A stretch of DNA of 64,000 nucleotides from NCBI RefSeq assembly GCF_002574545.1, contig NZ_NUGT01000031.1, positions 62,001-126,000 of the forward strand, written 5' to 3'. The notes under the pieces are model-generated. The model searched no databases. It had not been told where the DNA came from and saw nothing but the letters and a program-made list of their open reading frames with translations. Below, piece by piece: positions 17,421-27,127 of the stretch (the stretch's first letter is position 1; every line of letters begins with the position of its first letter). The DNA is from Bacillus sp. AFS055030 (GTDB lineage Bacteria > Bacillota > Bacilli > Bacillales > Bacillaceae_G). Position numbers and translations under genes: made by a program.

Positions 17421-18295
17421 ACAGCTTGTCCACCTTTCATTCTATTAACTATCTGTTTAAACAGAATCTCAAGCAAAAAGAACGGTATAAATAGTAAAAC
17501 TAGCGCCATAAAAAAGATTTCTGGCGAACTACTATTATTAAATAAAAATGAAAAATAGCCCTTCATATTAAAGAACTTTTCTACTATTAACAAATTTGAA
17601 ATCATCATCCAAAATATTAGCTTCGTATTACTTAATAAAGTAATCGTAACATTCCGCAATATATGACGGATCATAATCCAAGAATTAGAAAGACCCTTTG
17701 CTTTTGCGTACTCAACATATTCTCTAATCTTTTCTTCCTGTATTGCTAGAAATAACATTTGGAAAAGTTGAATCGTTGGAATAATCGATACAAGGAAGAT
17801 CGGTAATACGTAAGCTTTGGATTCAAAGCCACTGATTGGATCAACTATTTTAACGCCGGTTTTATTAAAAATCCATAAAAAGAAAATTTGAAAAGCACAA
17901 ATCATTACTACATCTGGTATAGATTGCAAGAAAAATAGGATACTATTCATCCCTTTTCTAAATGAATTTGGGCCTATATATACTAGATAAGAAATTAATA
18001 AAGCGACGAAAATTGAGAGTAAAAATGATGAAAAGAGAATCGTAAAAGTATAAATATATGGCTCTAAAAATACAGAAGAAAAAGGAACATATTGAAATTC
18101 TTTTAAGTAAACTTCTAAGTTATCGAAGTAAAAAAAACTCCAAAAAAAGATTTGTAATTGATTCCAAAACTCAGCCAGTCGCTCTCCTTTTGGTAAAAAT
18201 AGAGTAAAAGAAGTAGCTGTAATTAAACCAATTCCGAATACAGTTAAACAAAACTGAAAAAGATATTTAGATATAATTCTACTTGTTTGGATCAT
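17417..18295 (-). CDS. ABC transporter permease, DppB/OppB-like
   Basis: This 292-aa membrane protein has about six transmembrane segments. The cytoplasmic coupling loop EYVEYAKAKGLSNSWIMIRHILRN (residues ~191-214) matches the EAA loop of DppB/OppB permeases (E-Y-x-x-x-A-x-A-K-G-L). It would pair with the following DppC-like protein in a heterodimeric channel. The start at 18295 has no clear Shine-Dalgarno. An 8-9 bp hairpin (ATACACAAT/ATTGTGTAT, 18301-18331) lies between it and the lipoprotein gene and may lower or couple its translation. Confidence 0.8.
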   Translation of the reverse strand: MIQTSRIISKYLFQFCLTVFGIGLITATSFTLFLPKGERLAEFWNQLQIFFWSFFYFDNLEVYLKEFQYVPFSSVFLEPYIYTFTILFSSFLLSIFVALLISYLVYIGPNSFRKGMNSILFFLQSIPDVVMICAFQIFFLWIFNKTGVKIVDPISGFESKAYVLPIFLVSIIPTIQLFQMLFLAIQEEKIREYVEYAKAKGLSNSWIMIRHILRNVTITLLSNTKLIFWMMISNLLIVEKFFNMKGYFSFLFNNSSSPEIFFMALVLLFIPFFLLEILFKQIVNRMKGGQAV

Positions 18296-18300
18296 GATTT

Positions 18301-18331
18301 ATACACAATCTTATTAAGTCTTATTGTGTAT
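18301..18331. repeat. Intergenic hairpin between lipoprotein and permease genes
   Basis: ATACACAAT (18301-18309) and ATTGTGTAT (18323-18331) are perfect inverted repeats with a 13-base loop. There is no T-run, so it is not a clear terminator. It fills nearly all of the space between the two genes and overlaps the end of the lipoprotein stop codon region. Confidence 0.6.
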
Positions 18332-18852
18332 TACTTCCCCTCCTTTTCTTGCTTGATCTTGTCTTTACTAAATACTAAAAATCCTCCATCACTTAATTTA
18401 CCGAATTTCCAAAATGTCCCGTATTGTTTAATATACATATATTTTTTGTTATTCTTTTTCCCTACTCTATAACCTTCTGTAGTGGGTCTAATATTTTCTC
18501 CGTATTTCCCAAATTTTTCTTGAATCTTTTTTGGTTGTTCTTCAGGCTTAAATAATAAGAAGCCAGTTAAGTTTTTATTTTTTGAGTCTAATAAAATCTT
18601 CTTATTTGCAGTGCCATTTTCATCCGTTTTTATAGTAGTTTCGTAGATTACTTTCTTTGTATCATCATCTTTAAACAGAATATTAAATTTAGCATTTTTA
18701 GGAAGTGATGATTCGATTTTAATCCCAATCGTTTTTAAATCAAAAGTACCTTGTCCTTTAATAGCTAAATTTTGAGGAGGTTTTTTAATTGTACATGCTG
18801 ATAGTGCAACAGTTGTCAAAGTTAGTAAACAGACCATTTTAAGTTTTTTCAT
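18331..18852 (-). CDS. Small lipoprotein of unknown function
   Basis: This 173-aa protein has a lipoprotein signal: MKKLKMV, a hydrophobic core, then the lipobox LSAC with Cys-20. The mature part is Lys-rich and predicted mostly beta, with the segment IESSLPKNAKFNILFKDDD near 50-68. It is too small to be a standard oligopeptide-binding protein (usually >500 aa). It is the first gene of an operon with two DppBC-like permeases, so it may be an accessory or alternative capture protein. No family is recognised. Confidence 0.75.
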   Translation of the reverse strand: MKKLKMVCLLTLTTVALSACTIKKPPQNLAIKGQGTFDLKTIGIKIESSLPKNAKFNILFKDDDTKKVIYETTIKTDENGTANKKILLDSKNKNLTGFLLFKPEEQPKKIQEKFGKYGENIRPTTEGYRVGKKNNKKYMYIKQYGTFWKFGKLSDGGFLVFSKDKIKQEKEGK

Positions 18853-19016
18853 TCGCTCTAAAAAAACTCCTTTCTATGGAATAAAATTAATTCTAAATAT
18901 TGAAATTTTTAACCAAATTCAATTAATTTTATCAAAATAATGACGGATTGTGCAGTTTAATTGTTAAAATTTTCAATTTTATCGAATAATTTCACCATTA
19001 AACTGTTTTTATACAG

Positions 19017-19022
19017 TATAAT
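19017..19022 (+). promoter_or_regulatory. -10 box of the first M3 peptidase gene
   Basis: A perfect TATAAT lies about 37 bp before the ATG at 19059. No good -35 hexamer is seen at 16-18 bp. A short inverted repeat (ACTGT/ACAGT) overlaps its upstream edge and could be an operator. Confidence 0.5.
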
Positions 19023-19058
19023 AGACTCGTACCAACTACTACTAAAGGAGGCAATTTG

Positions 19059-20870
19059 ATGGAAAAAATGTTAGTAAAACGTTTAACACGTGCTGAAGTT
19101 CCAACAGAAATGACGTGGAAATTAGAGGACCTATATCCGACTCGTGCAGAGTGGCTACTTGCTTTAGAACTTATTGAAAATGATTTAGTAGAGGCGAAAT
19201 CGTTGAAAGGTTCTGTTCTTAAGTCTGCGGAATCTTTAAAAAAAGCATTATTAACTTATGAATCGATTATGCTTCAATTAATTCGTTGTGGTACATATGT
19301 AAGCTTGCGTCAGTCTGGAGATGGTTCAGATTCTCAAAATCAATCTGATAGTCTACAATTTTCAAGCTTAAGTACAAAAGTAAATACTACTTTAACATTT
19401 ATTCAGTCAGAGCTTTTACATTTAAATAATGAAATGTTAGAAGTCTTTATTAAGGAAGAAAATGAAATTGAGGTTTTTAAATTATTATTAGAAGAAATTA
19501 TTGCATCTAAAAAACATCGATTACTCCCTGAAACTGAAGAGGTTTTAGCTGCACTTGGTGAAGTTACCTCTGCCCCATATCGAATTTACCAAACAAGTAA
19601 GGCCGCTGATTTAAAATTCGATTCCTTTGAAGATGAAAATGGAAAAGAATTAGAAAATTCCTTTGCCATGTTTGAAAACTTATATGAATTCTCACCAAAT
19701 CGAACAGTACGTAAACAAGCGTATGAATCTTTTACAAAAACACTTACTCAATACAAAAATACATATGCTTCGATATATGCCACACAAGTTAAAAAGGAAG
19801 TTGCTTTAAGTAAATTAAGGAATTATGATTCTGTTACACAAATGCTACTTGAAGATCATAAAGTATCTTTAGACATGTATCATAATCAATTAAATATCAT
19901 CTTTAAGGAACTCGCTCCACATATGCGTAGACTAGCTAACTTAAAGAAAAAGCAACTTGGACTTGATACGATTCATTTCTATGACTTAAAAGCTCCTCTA
20001 GATCCAGATTTTAACCCAAGCACTACTTATGAAGAAGCAAAAGAAACGATTTTAAAATCACTAGAAATTATGGGACCTGATTATGTTTCCATTATGGAAA
20101 AAGCGTTTGATGAGCGCTGGATTGATTATTCCGATAATATCGGTAAATCAACAGGTGCATTTTGCTCTAGTCCGTACGGTGTGCATCCTTATATTTTAAT
20201 TAGTTGGCAAGATACTATGAGAAATGCATTTGTACTTGCTCATGAGCTTGGACATGCTGGTCATTTTTATTATGCAAATAAATATCAACGAGTTGTAAAT
20301 ACTCGCCCATCTATGTATTTCGTAGAAGCTCCATCAACATTTAACGAAATGTTATTAGGCCAATATTTATTAAAACAAACGAATGATCCAAAAATGAAGC
20401 GCTGGGTCATCCTTCAATTATTAGGTACTTATTATCATAATTTTGTAACTCATTTACTTGAAGGTGAGTTCCAAAGAAGAGTATATGAACTTGCCGAAAA
20501 AGGTACGCCTCTTACAGCGACATCATTCTGTGAAGTTAAAGGGAATGTTTTAAAAGAATTTTGGGGTGATTCTGTTGAACTAGATGAAGGTGCAAGTTTA
20601 ACTTGGATGCGCCAGCCGCACTATTATATGGGTCTTTATCCATATACTTATTCTGCTGGATTAACTGCATCTACTGCTATTTCACGAAGAATTGCAAAAG
20701 AGGGTCAGCCTGTTATTGATGCATGGATTGAAGTATTAAAAACAGGTGGATCAAAAAAACCAGTTGACCTATTAAAAATGGCTGGTGTTGATTTAACAAC
20801 AAGTGCACCAATAAAAGAAGCTGTTGAATATGTCGGTTCATTAGTTACTGAATTAGAGTCACTTTTCTAA
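19059..20870 (+). CDS. pepF: Oligoendopeptidase F-type M3 metallopeptidase
   Basis: This 603-aa cytoplasmic zinc peptidase has the catalytic motif AHELGHAGHF (HExxH) near residue 390. A downstream glutamate sits in APSTFNEMLLGQ about 25 residues later, and LYPYTYSAGLTAS lies near the C-terminus, as in the M3B PepF family. It hydrolyses short peptides of about 7-17 residues. ATG 19059 is preferred to TTG 19056 because AAAGGAGG is 7 bases ahead. It has its own -10 box and a strong terminator. A second, only distantly similar M3 peptidase is at 25301-27082. Confidence 0.9.
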   Translation: MEKMLVKRLTRAEVPTEMTWKLEDLYPTRAEWLLALELIENDLVEAKSLKGSVLKSAESLKKALLTYESIMLQLIRCGTYVSLRQSGDGSDSQNQSDSLQFSSLSTKVNTTLTFIQSELLHLNNEMLEVFIKEENEIEVFKLLLEEIIASKKHRLLPETEEVLAALGEVTSAPYRIYQTSKAADLKFDSFEDENGKELENSFAMFENLYEFSPNRTVRKQAYESFTKTLTQYKNTYASIYATQVKKEVALSKLRNYDSVTQMLLEDHKVSLDMYHNQLNIIFKELAPHMRRLANLKKKQLGLDTIHFYDLKAPLDPDFNPSTTYEEAKETILKSLEIMGPDYVSIMEKAFDERWIDYSDNIGKSTGAFCSSPYGVHPYILISWQDTMRNAFVLAHELGHAGHFYYANKYQRVVNTRPSMYFVEAPSTFNEMLLGQYLLKQTNDPKMKRWVILQLLGTYYHNFVTHLLEGEFQRRVYELAEKGTPLTATSFCEVKGNVLKEFWGDSVELDEGASLTWMRQPHYYMGLYPYTYSAGLTASTAISRRIAKEGQPVIDAWIEVLKTGGSKKPVDLLKMAGVDLTTSAPIKEAVEYVGSLVTELESLF

Positions 20871-20894
20871 TTACATTTTGAGATTCTTTTGTAA

Positions 20895-20935
20895 AACAAA
20901 AAAGCCCACGAATATTTTTCGTGGGCTACTTTATT
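20895..20935 (+). terminator. Bidirectional terminator between pepF and the nitroreductase gene
   Basis: AGCCCACGAA pairs with TTCGTGGGCT (20903-20927). It is flanked by an A-rich stretch on the left and a T-rich stretch on the right, so it can end both converging transcripts. Confidence 0.85.
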
Positions 20936-20937
20936 TA

Positions 20938-21585
20938 TTAATCTACGTAACGAATAATGTCCGAAACTTCTTTACGTGCAAGTTTTTTTGCTGGTTCAGA
21001 AGGATATCCAAGTGAAATGACCATGTTAATTTCGCGGTCTTCTTCGATTTCTAAATACGTTCTAAGTTTATCTTGAGCTAATAGGACTGGACCTGTCATT
21101 GGACATGTTCCTAAACCTAATGCATGTGCTGCTAACATTAAGTTTTGTGATGCTAAGCAACTACTTTTAATTCCTTCTTCTTTCCAAACTTCATTTTCAA
21201 CAAAGCCAATTGGATCAAATATTTTTGTTCTGAATTTTGATTCATAAGGTGTTGCTAAACAAATAATTAAAACTGGTGCATCTCTAAATGCTGTTGCATA
21301 AGGACCAAAAGAGCGAACTAATAATTTACCTTCTTTTTCTAATCCTTTTTCTTTTGCTTTTTCAGCTACTTCATGTAGTGAATCCCATGTCATCTCTTCA
21401 ATTTTTTTAATTTTGTCAGTGTTTTTAATAATGATAAACTCCCAAGTTTGTGAGTTTGTATCACTTGGAGCATAACGTGCGCAGTCGATAACTTCTTCAA
21501 TTATTTCATTTGAAACTGCTTGATCAGTAAATTTTCGAATACTTCTTCTTCCGTGAATAATTTCTTTAAATGAATTGTAATCCAT
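20938..21585 (-). CDS. Nitroreductase family protein
   Basis: This 215-aa FMN-dependent oxidoreductase has an N-terminal signature IIHGRRSIRKFTD (residues ~9-21; the arginines bind the FMN phosphate). CARYAPSDTNSQTWEFIII follows near 36-54, and ALGLGTCPMTGP is near 155. The family reduces nitro groups, quinones or enones with NAD(P)H. The start has AAGGGTGG 5-6 bases upstream. It is 14 bp downstream of the ABC exporter genes on the same strand, so it is likely the last gene of that operon. Confidence 0.88.
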   Translation of the reverse strand: MDYNSFKEIIHGRRSIRKFTDQAVSNEIIEEVIDCARYAPSDTNSQTWEFIIIKNTDKIKKIEEMTWDSLHEVAEKAKEKGLEKEGKLLVRSFGPYATAFRDAPVLIICLATPYESKFRTKIFDPIGFVENEVWKEEGIKSSCLASQNLMLAAHALGLGTCPMTGPVLLAQDKLRTYLEIEEDREINMVISLGYPSEPAKKLARKEVSDIIRYVD

Positions 21586-21599
21586 GCTTCCACCCTTTA

Positions 21600-23432
21600 T
21601 TATATATGCTGATCTTCATTCATCCCCTGATGTTTTACTAATTCATAGTAAAAACCTTGTTTATCAATTAGTTCTTCATGTGAACCTCTCTCTATACACA
21701 TTCCATTTTTCAAAACAAGTATTTGATTAGCATTTTTAATTGTATTAAGTCGATGAGCAATCACAAAGCTTGTTCGGCCTTGCATTAGTCTTTGTAAAGC
21801 TTCTTGAATTTTAATTTCAGTAATTGTATCAATGCTACTTGTTGCTTCATCTAAAATTAAAATTGCGGGATTTGCTAGAATTGCTCGAGCAATTGAGAGA
21901 AGTTGCTTTTGACCTTGACTAATTTGCTGATCATCTTGTTGTAAAATTGTATCATATCCTTTTGTAGTTTTCATAATAAAACTATGTGCATTGGCAAGTT
22001 TTGCAGCCTCTTCTACTTCTTCATCTGTTGCATCTAAACGACCATATCGAATATTTTCTCGAATTGTTCCTTTAAATAAAAATGAATCTTGTAAAACAAA
22101 TGCCATTTGCTGTCTCAAGTTTTTTCTAGAATATTGTCCAATACTTACACCATCTATGAGTATATCACCACTATTGATTTGATAAAAGCGTGAAAGTAAA
22201 TTTACGACTGTTGTTTTACCTGCACCAGTTGGCCCAATTAATGCGATTGTTTCACCTTGTGATACTTTGAATGAAACATTTGTTAATGTATTTGTATCTT
22301 TCCCATATGAAAAATTAACATTTTTATATTCAACTTCACCTTGAATAACTTTTTCATCGTTAATAATGTGGGATTCATCAATTGCTTCAATATCTTCATC
22401 GATGATTGAGAATACTCTCTCAGCACCAGCGATTGCAGAAAGTAATGTATTAAACTGATTTGATAAATCATTTAGTGGTCGTGTAAATTGTCTTGAATAC
22501 TCCGTAAAAACAACAATTGTACCAATAGAGATATGTCCTTTATAGGCAAAGTAACCACCAATCCCTGCGATGATTGCATAACTTACATTGTTTAATACAT
22601 TCATAAATTTAGGAATAAATCCGGCAAAGATAAATGCCCAGAATCCTGAGTTTTTCAATTTTTCATTTTTATTTAAAAAATCTCGAATCATTTTATCTTC
22701 TTGAGAAAAAGTCTTGATGATTCTCTGTCCGGAAACTGTTTCTTCAATAAAGCCATTTAACTCGCCTAGGTTACGTTGTTGGATTTTATAAAGCTGGCCA
22801 GTTCGGTGCGTAATCCATTTTATTCCAATTATTAAAACTGGTACAATTGATAAAGTCAATAAAGTTAAGATTGGACTATACCAAAGCATCACTGAAATCG
22901 TACCAATTAAAGTTAAAACACTTGAAAATACTTGAATCACTGAAGTATTTAAAGTCGAACTTACATTTTCCAAGTCATTTGTTACGCGGCTCATTAATTC
23001 TCCATGTTGTCTTTTTTCAAAAAATGACATAGGTAATTTATGAAACATATTAAATAGTTCTGTTCTCATTTTTGTTACAGTGTTTTGAGCAATATCGATC
23101 ATCCAAAAATTTTGTAAAAACAATGATGCTGAATAACCTAAGTAAATAAACACTAAAGCAACGATTAACAAACTTAAACCACTTAAATTATTTTTTAAAA
23201 TATAATGGTCGATTGAATAACCAACTAGTACTGGTCCTAATAAACCGAGTACGGAGCTTGCTAAAACCATTAAAAGAACGAAAGCTAATTTCCCTTTCAT
23301 TAATGCTAGGTAAGACCATATTCTTTTCAATGTTGAGGAAACATTATCTGCTCTAGCAGCATCTTTTTTCTTCTTATTCTTTGATAATTGTAAATGCTTA
23401 TATCGGAAGGGTTTAGTTAGCTCCTTTAACAT
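21600..23432 (-). CDS. Heterodimeric ABC exporter subunit with the intact ATPase site (YfiC-like)
   Basis: This 610-aa half-transporter has six membrane segments (residues ~35-310) and an ABC domain (~355-590). The domain shows Walker A GPTGAGKTT, signature ISQGQKQ, Walker B ILILDEAT with the catalytic Glu, and an H-loop (VIAHRLN). ATG 23432 is preferred over 23453: it has AAGGAGGA at the right distance, and the upstream ATG lies inside that site. The start overlaps the partner gene by 20 bp, so the two are co-translated. Together they resemble YfiB/YfiC and LmrCD-type multidrug or lipid exporters. The substrate is unknown. Confidence 0.85.
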   Translation of the reverse strand: MLKELTKPFRYKHLQLSKNKKKKDAARADNVSSTLKRIWSYLALMKGKLAFVLLMVLASSVLGLLGPVLVGYSIDHYILKNNLSGLSLLIVALVFIYLGYSASLFLQNFWMIDIAQNTVTKMRTELFNMFHKLPMSFFEKRQHGELMSRVTNDLENVSSTLNTSVIQVFSSVLTLIGTISVMLWYSPILTLLTLSIVPVLIIGIKWITHRTGQLYKIQQRNLGELNGFIEETVSGQRIIKTFSQEDKMIRDFLNKNEKLKNSGFWAFIFAGFIPKFMNVLNNVSYAIIAGIGGYFAYKGHISIGTIVVFTEYSRQFTRPLNDLSNQFNTLLSAIAGAERVFSIIDEDIEAIDESHIINDEKVIQGEVEYKNVNFSYGKDTNTLTNVSFKVSQGETIALIGPTGAGKTTVVNLLSRFYQINSGDILIDGVSIGQYSRKNLRQQMAFVLQDSFLFKGTIRENIRYGRLDATDEEVEEAAKLANAHSFIMKTTKGYDTILQQDDQQISQGQKQLLSIARAILANPAILILDEATSSIDTITEIKIQEALQRLMQGRTSFVIAHRLNTIKNANQILVLKNGMCIERGSHEELIDKQGFYYELVKHQGMNEDQHI

Positions 23433-25152
23433 GATGAATTTCCTCCTTCCCATATTGAGAATAGTAGATTGCTTTATATAGTTTTGAATCTTTTAATAAA
23501 GATTCATGTGTTCCCTCTTCTACAAGTTCACCTTCATCTATAATTAATATTTTATCTGCATTTTTAGCAGTGCTGATTTTTTGAGTGATGATTAGTGTCG
23601 TACACTCATAATTTTTTAAAGCTTCAATCAAACTAGCTTCAGTTTTTAGATCTAATGCACTCGTACTATCATCAAGTAATAAAATACTAGGATTTCGAAG
23701 GATTGCTCTTGCAATAGAAAGTCTTTGTTTTTGACCACCTGATAGGTTAACACCTTTTTGACCTATTAAACTTTCATATCCATCAGGAAAACTCAAAATT
23801 GAATCGTGAATTTGCGCATGTTTAGCAGCTAAATAAACTTCCTCATCGGTTGCATTTTCTCGACCCATTAGTAAGTTTTCTTTAATTGTTCCTGTAAAGA
23901 GGAGCGCTTCTTGCGGTACATATCCAATCTGTCCTCTTAGTTGCTTACTGTTTATTTTTCGGATATCTTGATCATCAATTAATATTGTTCCAGATTGAAC
24001 ATCGTATAAACGAGGGATTAATTGGAATAAAGATGTTTTTCCAGAACCTGTTGAACCAAGTATCGCAATTGTTTGTTCTGGGTATGCAACAAATGAAATA
24101 TTTTTTAACACTTCTTTTTCAGAATTCGGATAACTGAAAGAAACTTGATGGAATTGAATTTTTCCTTCTAATCGATTTGCTAGATGGTTCCCTTCATTTT
24201 TTTCTACGAAGTCTTCTTCAATCGTTAATATTTCATCGATTCGTTCAGAAGAAGCTCTCATTCTTGAAAACGCACTAATAATAAATGAAAAAACAGTAAA
24301 AGATGAAGTAATTCGAGAAATATAATTTACGATTGCAACAATATCTCCTATATTTGTTTCATGTGAATGTACTTTACTATTTCCAAACCACAAGACAATT
24401 AATATGGCAGCATTCATAAATAGAAGCATGACTGGCATCGTAATTTCCATTGTTCTCAGAGCAATAGAAGTTTTTTGTTTTAAATTTTGATTTATCTGTT
24501 TAAATCGATTATTTTCATGGTCATTTCGTACAAAGGCTTTAATTAATTTCATTCCGACTAAATTTTCTCTTAGCACACTATTTACAATATCCACATTATC
24601 CTGGACCGTCTTAAAAAGCCTTCTACCTTTTTTAACCATCCAATTTAGGAACATAAACAAGAAAGGTAAAATTAAAAATAGAATAAATGAAAGTTTCCAA
24701 TTTAAAATTAATGCCATTACGACACTACCAGTTACGATTAATGGCGCTCTCAAAATAATCCTTAAACTCATAAATACTGCACTTTGTAATTGTGATACGT
24801 CATTTGTCAATCTAGTAATAATGGATGAAGTTGGTAAATAACTAAATGTCGTAAAAGAAAAAGTTTGCACTTTCTCAAATAGTGTTTTCCTTAACGTAAA
24901 TGAATAGCTTTGAGCAATATGTGTAGCATAAAATGTATTCAATACTCCTCCAATAAATGCAACGATCGAAAGCACGATCATGACAATTCCCCATTTTGTA
25001 ACATAAGCCATGTCTTTTTGAACGATTCCATTATTAATGATATTAGATAGAATATATGGTTGAAATAATTCAACTATTAGTTCTAAAAGTAAAAAGAAGA
25101 TTGCCGCAAAAATTGTTATTTTATATGGTTTTAAAAATTTAAAACTATTCAC
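23413..25152 (-). CDS. Heterodimeric ABC exporter subunit with the degenerate ATPase site (YfiB-like)
   Basis: This half-transporter of about 579 aa has six membrane segments and an ABC domain (Walker A GSTGSGKTS, canonical signature LSGGQKQ). In Walker B the catalytic glutamate is replaced by aspartate (ILLLDDST), and the H-loop histidine is Gln (LIITQKIS). This is the typical non-hydrolysing partner of a heterodimeric exporter, and its intact LSGGQ completes the partner's active site. The frame opens at GTG 25161. GTG 25152 has better spacing from AGGGGAG (8 bases) and gives MNSFKFLKPYK, so it is preferred here. Confidence 0.83.
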   Translation of the reverse strand: MNSFKFLKPYKITIFAAIFFLLLELIVELFQPYILSNIINNGIVQKDMAYVTKWGIVMIVLSIVAFIGGVLNTFYATHIAQSYSFTLRKTLFEKVQTFSFTTFSYLPTSSIITRLTNDVSQLQSAVFMSLRIILRAPLIVTGSVVMALILNWKLSFILFLILPFLFMFLNWMVKKGRRLFKTVQDNVDIVNSVLRENLVGMKLIKAFVRNDHENNRFKQINQNLKQKTSIALRTMEITMPVMLLFMNAAILIVLWFGNSKVHSHETNIGDIVAIVNYISRITSSFTVFSFIISAFSRMRASSERIDEILTIEEDFVEKNEGNHLANRLEGKIQFHQVSFSYPNSEKEVLKNISFVAYPEQTIAILGSTGSGKTSLFQLIPRLYDVQSGTILIDDQDIRKINSKQLRGQIGYVPQEALLFTGTIKENLLMGRENATDEEVYLAAKHAQIHDSILSFPDGYESLIGQKGVNLSGGQKQRLSIARAILRNPSILLLDDSTSALDLKTEASLIEALKNYECTTLIITQKISTAKNADKILIIDEGELVEEGTHESLLKDSKLYKAIYYSQYGKEEIHHVKGAN

Positions 25153-25254
25153 TTTAGTCACTCCCCTACTAAAGAGGTAATGATTAAAAACCCCTCCGTA
25201 TTTTTTTATCTTTTTTTAATAAATCTACAATAATCTTAATAAAGTCAATTAAAA

Positions 25255-25284
25255 CAGGAAAAGAACTCGTAATTAAACGAGTCC
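25255..25284 (-). terminator. Intrinsic terminator after the second M3 peptidase
   Basis: On the minus strand GGACTCGT pairs with ACGAGTTC (one G-T pair) around a six-base loop, followed by TTTTCCTGTTTT. It starts 17 bp after the stop codon. Confidence 0.75.
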
Positions 25285-25300
25285 TCCTCATAAAAAGTTA

Positions 25301-27082
25301 TCATTCGGTGATCGATAAAAATTCCTCAACATCTTTAAGAGATAGTTTTACTGCCTTCTCCCAGAAATCGCGTTTTGTTAAATCGACACCTAAATGTTTT
25401 TGAGCTAATTCTTCAACTGTCATAGAAGCTGTATCTTTTAAAAGAGCAATATATTTCTGTTCATAGCTCTTACCTTCTTCCAGTGCTTTTGCATAAATTC
25501 CTAATGAGAATAAGTATCCAAAAGTGTATGGGAAGTTATAAAACGGCACACTTGTGATATAAAAGTGAAGTTTTGATGCCCAGAAATGTGGATGATATTC
25601 TTCTAAAGCCCCACAATACGCTTCTTTTTGAGCTTCTTCCATCAATTCATTTATTTTATTTTTACTTACAACACCATTTTTACGCTCTTCGTAAAAACGT
25701 GTTTCAAACAAGAAACGAGCATGAATATTCATATAAAATGCTACACTACGTTGTATTTTGTCTTCCAGTAGAGCTAACCGCTCTTGATCAGAACTCGCAT
25801 TTTTAACAGCTGCATCAGCTACAATCATTTCTGCAAATGTAGAAGCTGTTTCGGCAACATTCATTGCATAATACTTATTAAGCGTATGAACATCCTTCAT
25901 CGCAAATGAATGGAAAGCATGACCTAATTCATGTGCTAATGTTGAAACATTCGAAGGTGTACCTGAATATGTCATGAATATACGAGATTGACTACTTTCA
26001 GGAAATCCTGTACAGAAACCGCCTGGACGTTTTCCTGCACGATCCTCTGCTTCAATCCAAGAGTCTTCGAAAGCCATCTTTGTAAAACTAGTTAATTCAT
26101 CACCAAATTTACCAAATTGATTTAATATAAATTCTGCACCTTCAGAATATGAAACCGAGGAATCAATATCAGCAACAGGCGCATCTAAATCATACCAACT
26201 TAATTTCTCTACGCCTAGTAATTTAGCTTTTCTCTCTAAATAATCAACAAATGGAGCCTTATTGTCGATGATTGCACCCCACATTGAATCAAGTGTTTCT
26301 TGACTCATACGATTGATCGATAATGGTTCTTTTAATACATTATTCCATCCACGTTGTCCGTATACACTTAAACGAAAACCTGCAAGATGGTTTAAGATTT
26401 TAGCGAAATAATCTGACTCCTCACCCCATGTTTCTTCCCATTTCTCAAAAATCTCTTTACGCACATTGCGATCTTTTGAAGAAAAGAGATTTGAAGCTTG
26501 ACCAACAGATAAAACTTTATCATCATGTTCAATCTGCATTTTCCCTACAACAGTATCGTACATTTGGCCCCAACCATGATATCCATCAACTGAAAGAGCA
26601 GTAATTAATGCCTCTTGATCAACTGATAATAATTCACTAGCTTTTTGACGACGCTCGTTTAATGCGAAAGAAATTTCCTTAAATTCATCAGTTTCTAACA
26701 TATCTTTCCAAACAGAATCTTCAATTTTAGTTAATTGATTATGGAATTTTGTTAAGGAAGTAGAAAATGTTGCATAAAGCTGCGTTAAAGTTCCTCTTAA
26801 TAAATTAGCCTTTTGATCAGCCATATTTTGAGCTTGTAAACAACTAACAAACCCACCAGCTTGTGATAATTTTTTACCTATTACTTCAATATTACCTATG
26901 ATATCAGCTAATTCCTCAATTTCATCACTACTTTTAGGTGCAGAAAACAAAGAAACTTTTCTTTCTAATCTTTCTACTAAACTAGTAATTTCATTTATGT
27001 ATGTTGCGAATGCAGGAGATTCACTGCCTCCTTTAAAGAAAACATCTAAATCCCATGTAAGTGAATATGTATTAGTTGACAT
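25301..27082 (-). CDS. M3 family oligoendopeptidase
   Basis: This is a 593-aa cytoplasmic zinc peptidase. The motif LAHELGHAFHSF is near residue 380, the downstream metal-ligand Glu is in AETASTFAEMIV (~405), and FPYTFGYLFSLGIYA near 530 is typical of the PepF/M3 oligoendopeptidase subfamily. ATG 27082 is preferred over the longer frame from 27127 because AAAGGTGGGG lies just ahead and the family starts near this point. It is monocistronic with its own terminator. It shares little beyond the active site with the M3 peptidase at 19059-20870, so this is not a recent duplication. Confidence 0.88.
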   Translation of the reverse strand: MSTNTYSLTWDLDVFFKGGSESPAFATYINEITSLVERLERKVSLFSAPKSSDEIEELADIIGNIEVIGKKLSQAGGFVSCLQAQNMADQKANLLRGTLTQLYATFSTSLTKFHNQLTKIEDSVWKDMLETDEFKEISFALNERRQKASELLSVDQEALITALSVDGYHGWGQMYDTVVGKMQIEHDDKVLSVGQASNLFSSKDRNVRKEIFEKWEETWGEESDYFAKILNHLAGFRLSVYGQRGWNNVLKEPLSINRMSQETLDSMWGAIIDNKAPFVDYLERKAKLLGVEKLSWYDLDAPVADIDSSVSYSEGAEFILNQFGKFGDELTSFTKMAFEDSWIEAEDRAGKRPGGFCTGFPESSQSRIFMTYSGTPSNVSTLAHELGHAFHSFAMKDVHTLNKYYAMNVAETASTFAEMIVADAAVKNASSDQERLALLEDKIQRSVAFYMNIHARFLFETRFYEERKNGVVSKNKINELMEEAQKEAYCGALEEYHPHFWASKLHFYITSVPFYNFPYTFGYLFSLGIYAKALEEGKSYEQKYIALLKDTASMTVEELAQKHLGVDLTKRDFWEKAVKLSLKDVEEFLSITE

Positions 27083-27127
27083 ACGACCCCACCTTTTGGT
27101 TTTATAAGTACATTTGTTATTATACAT

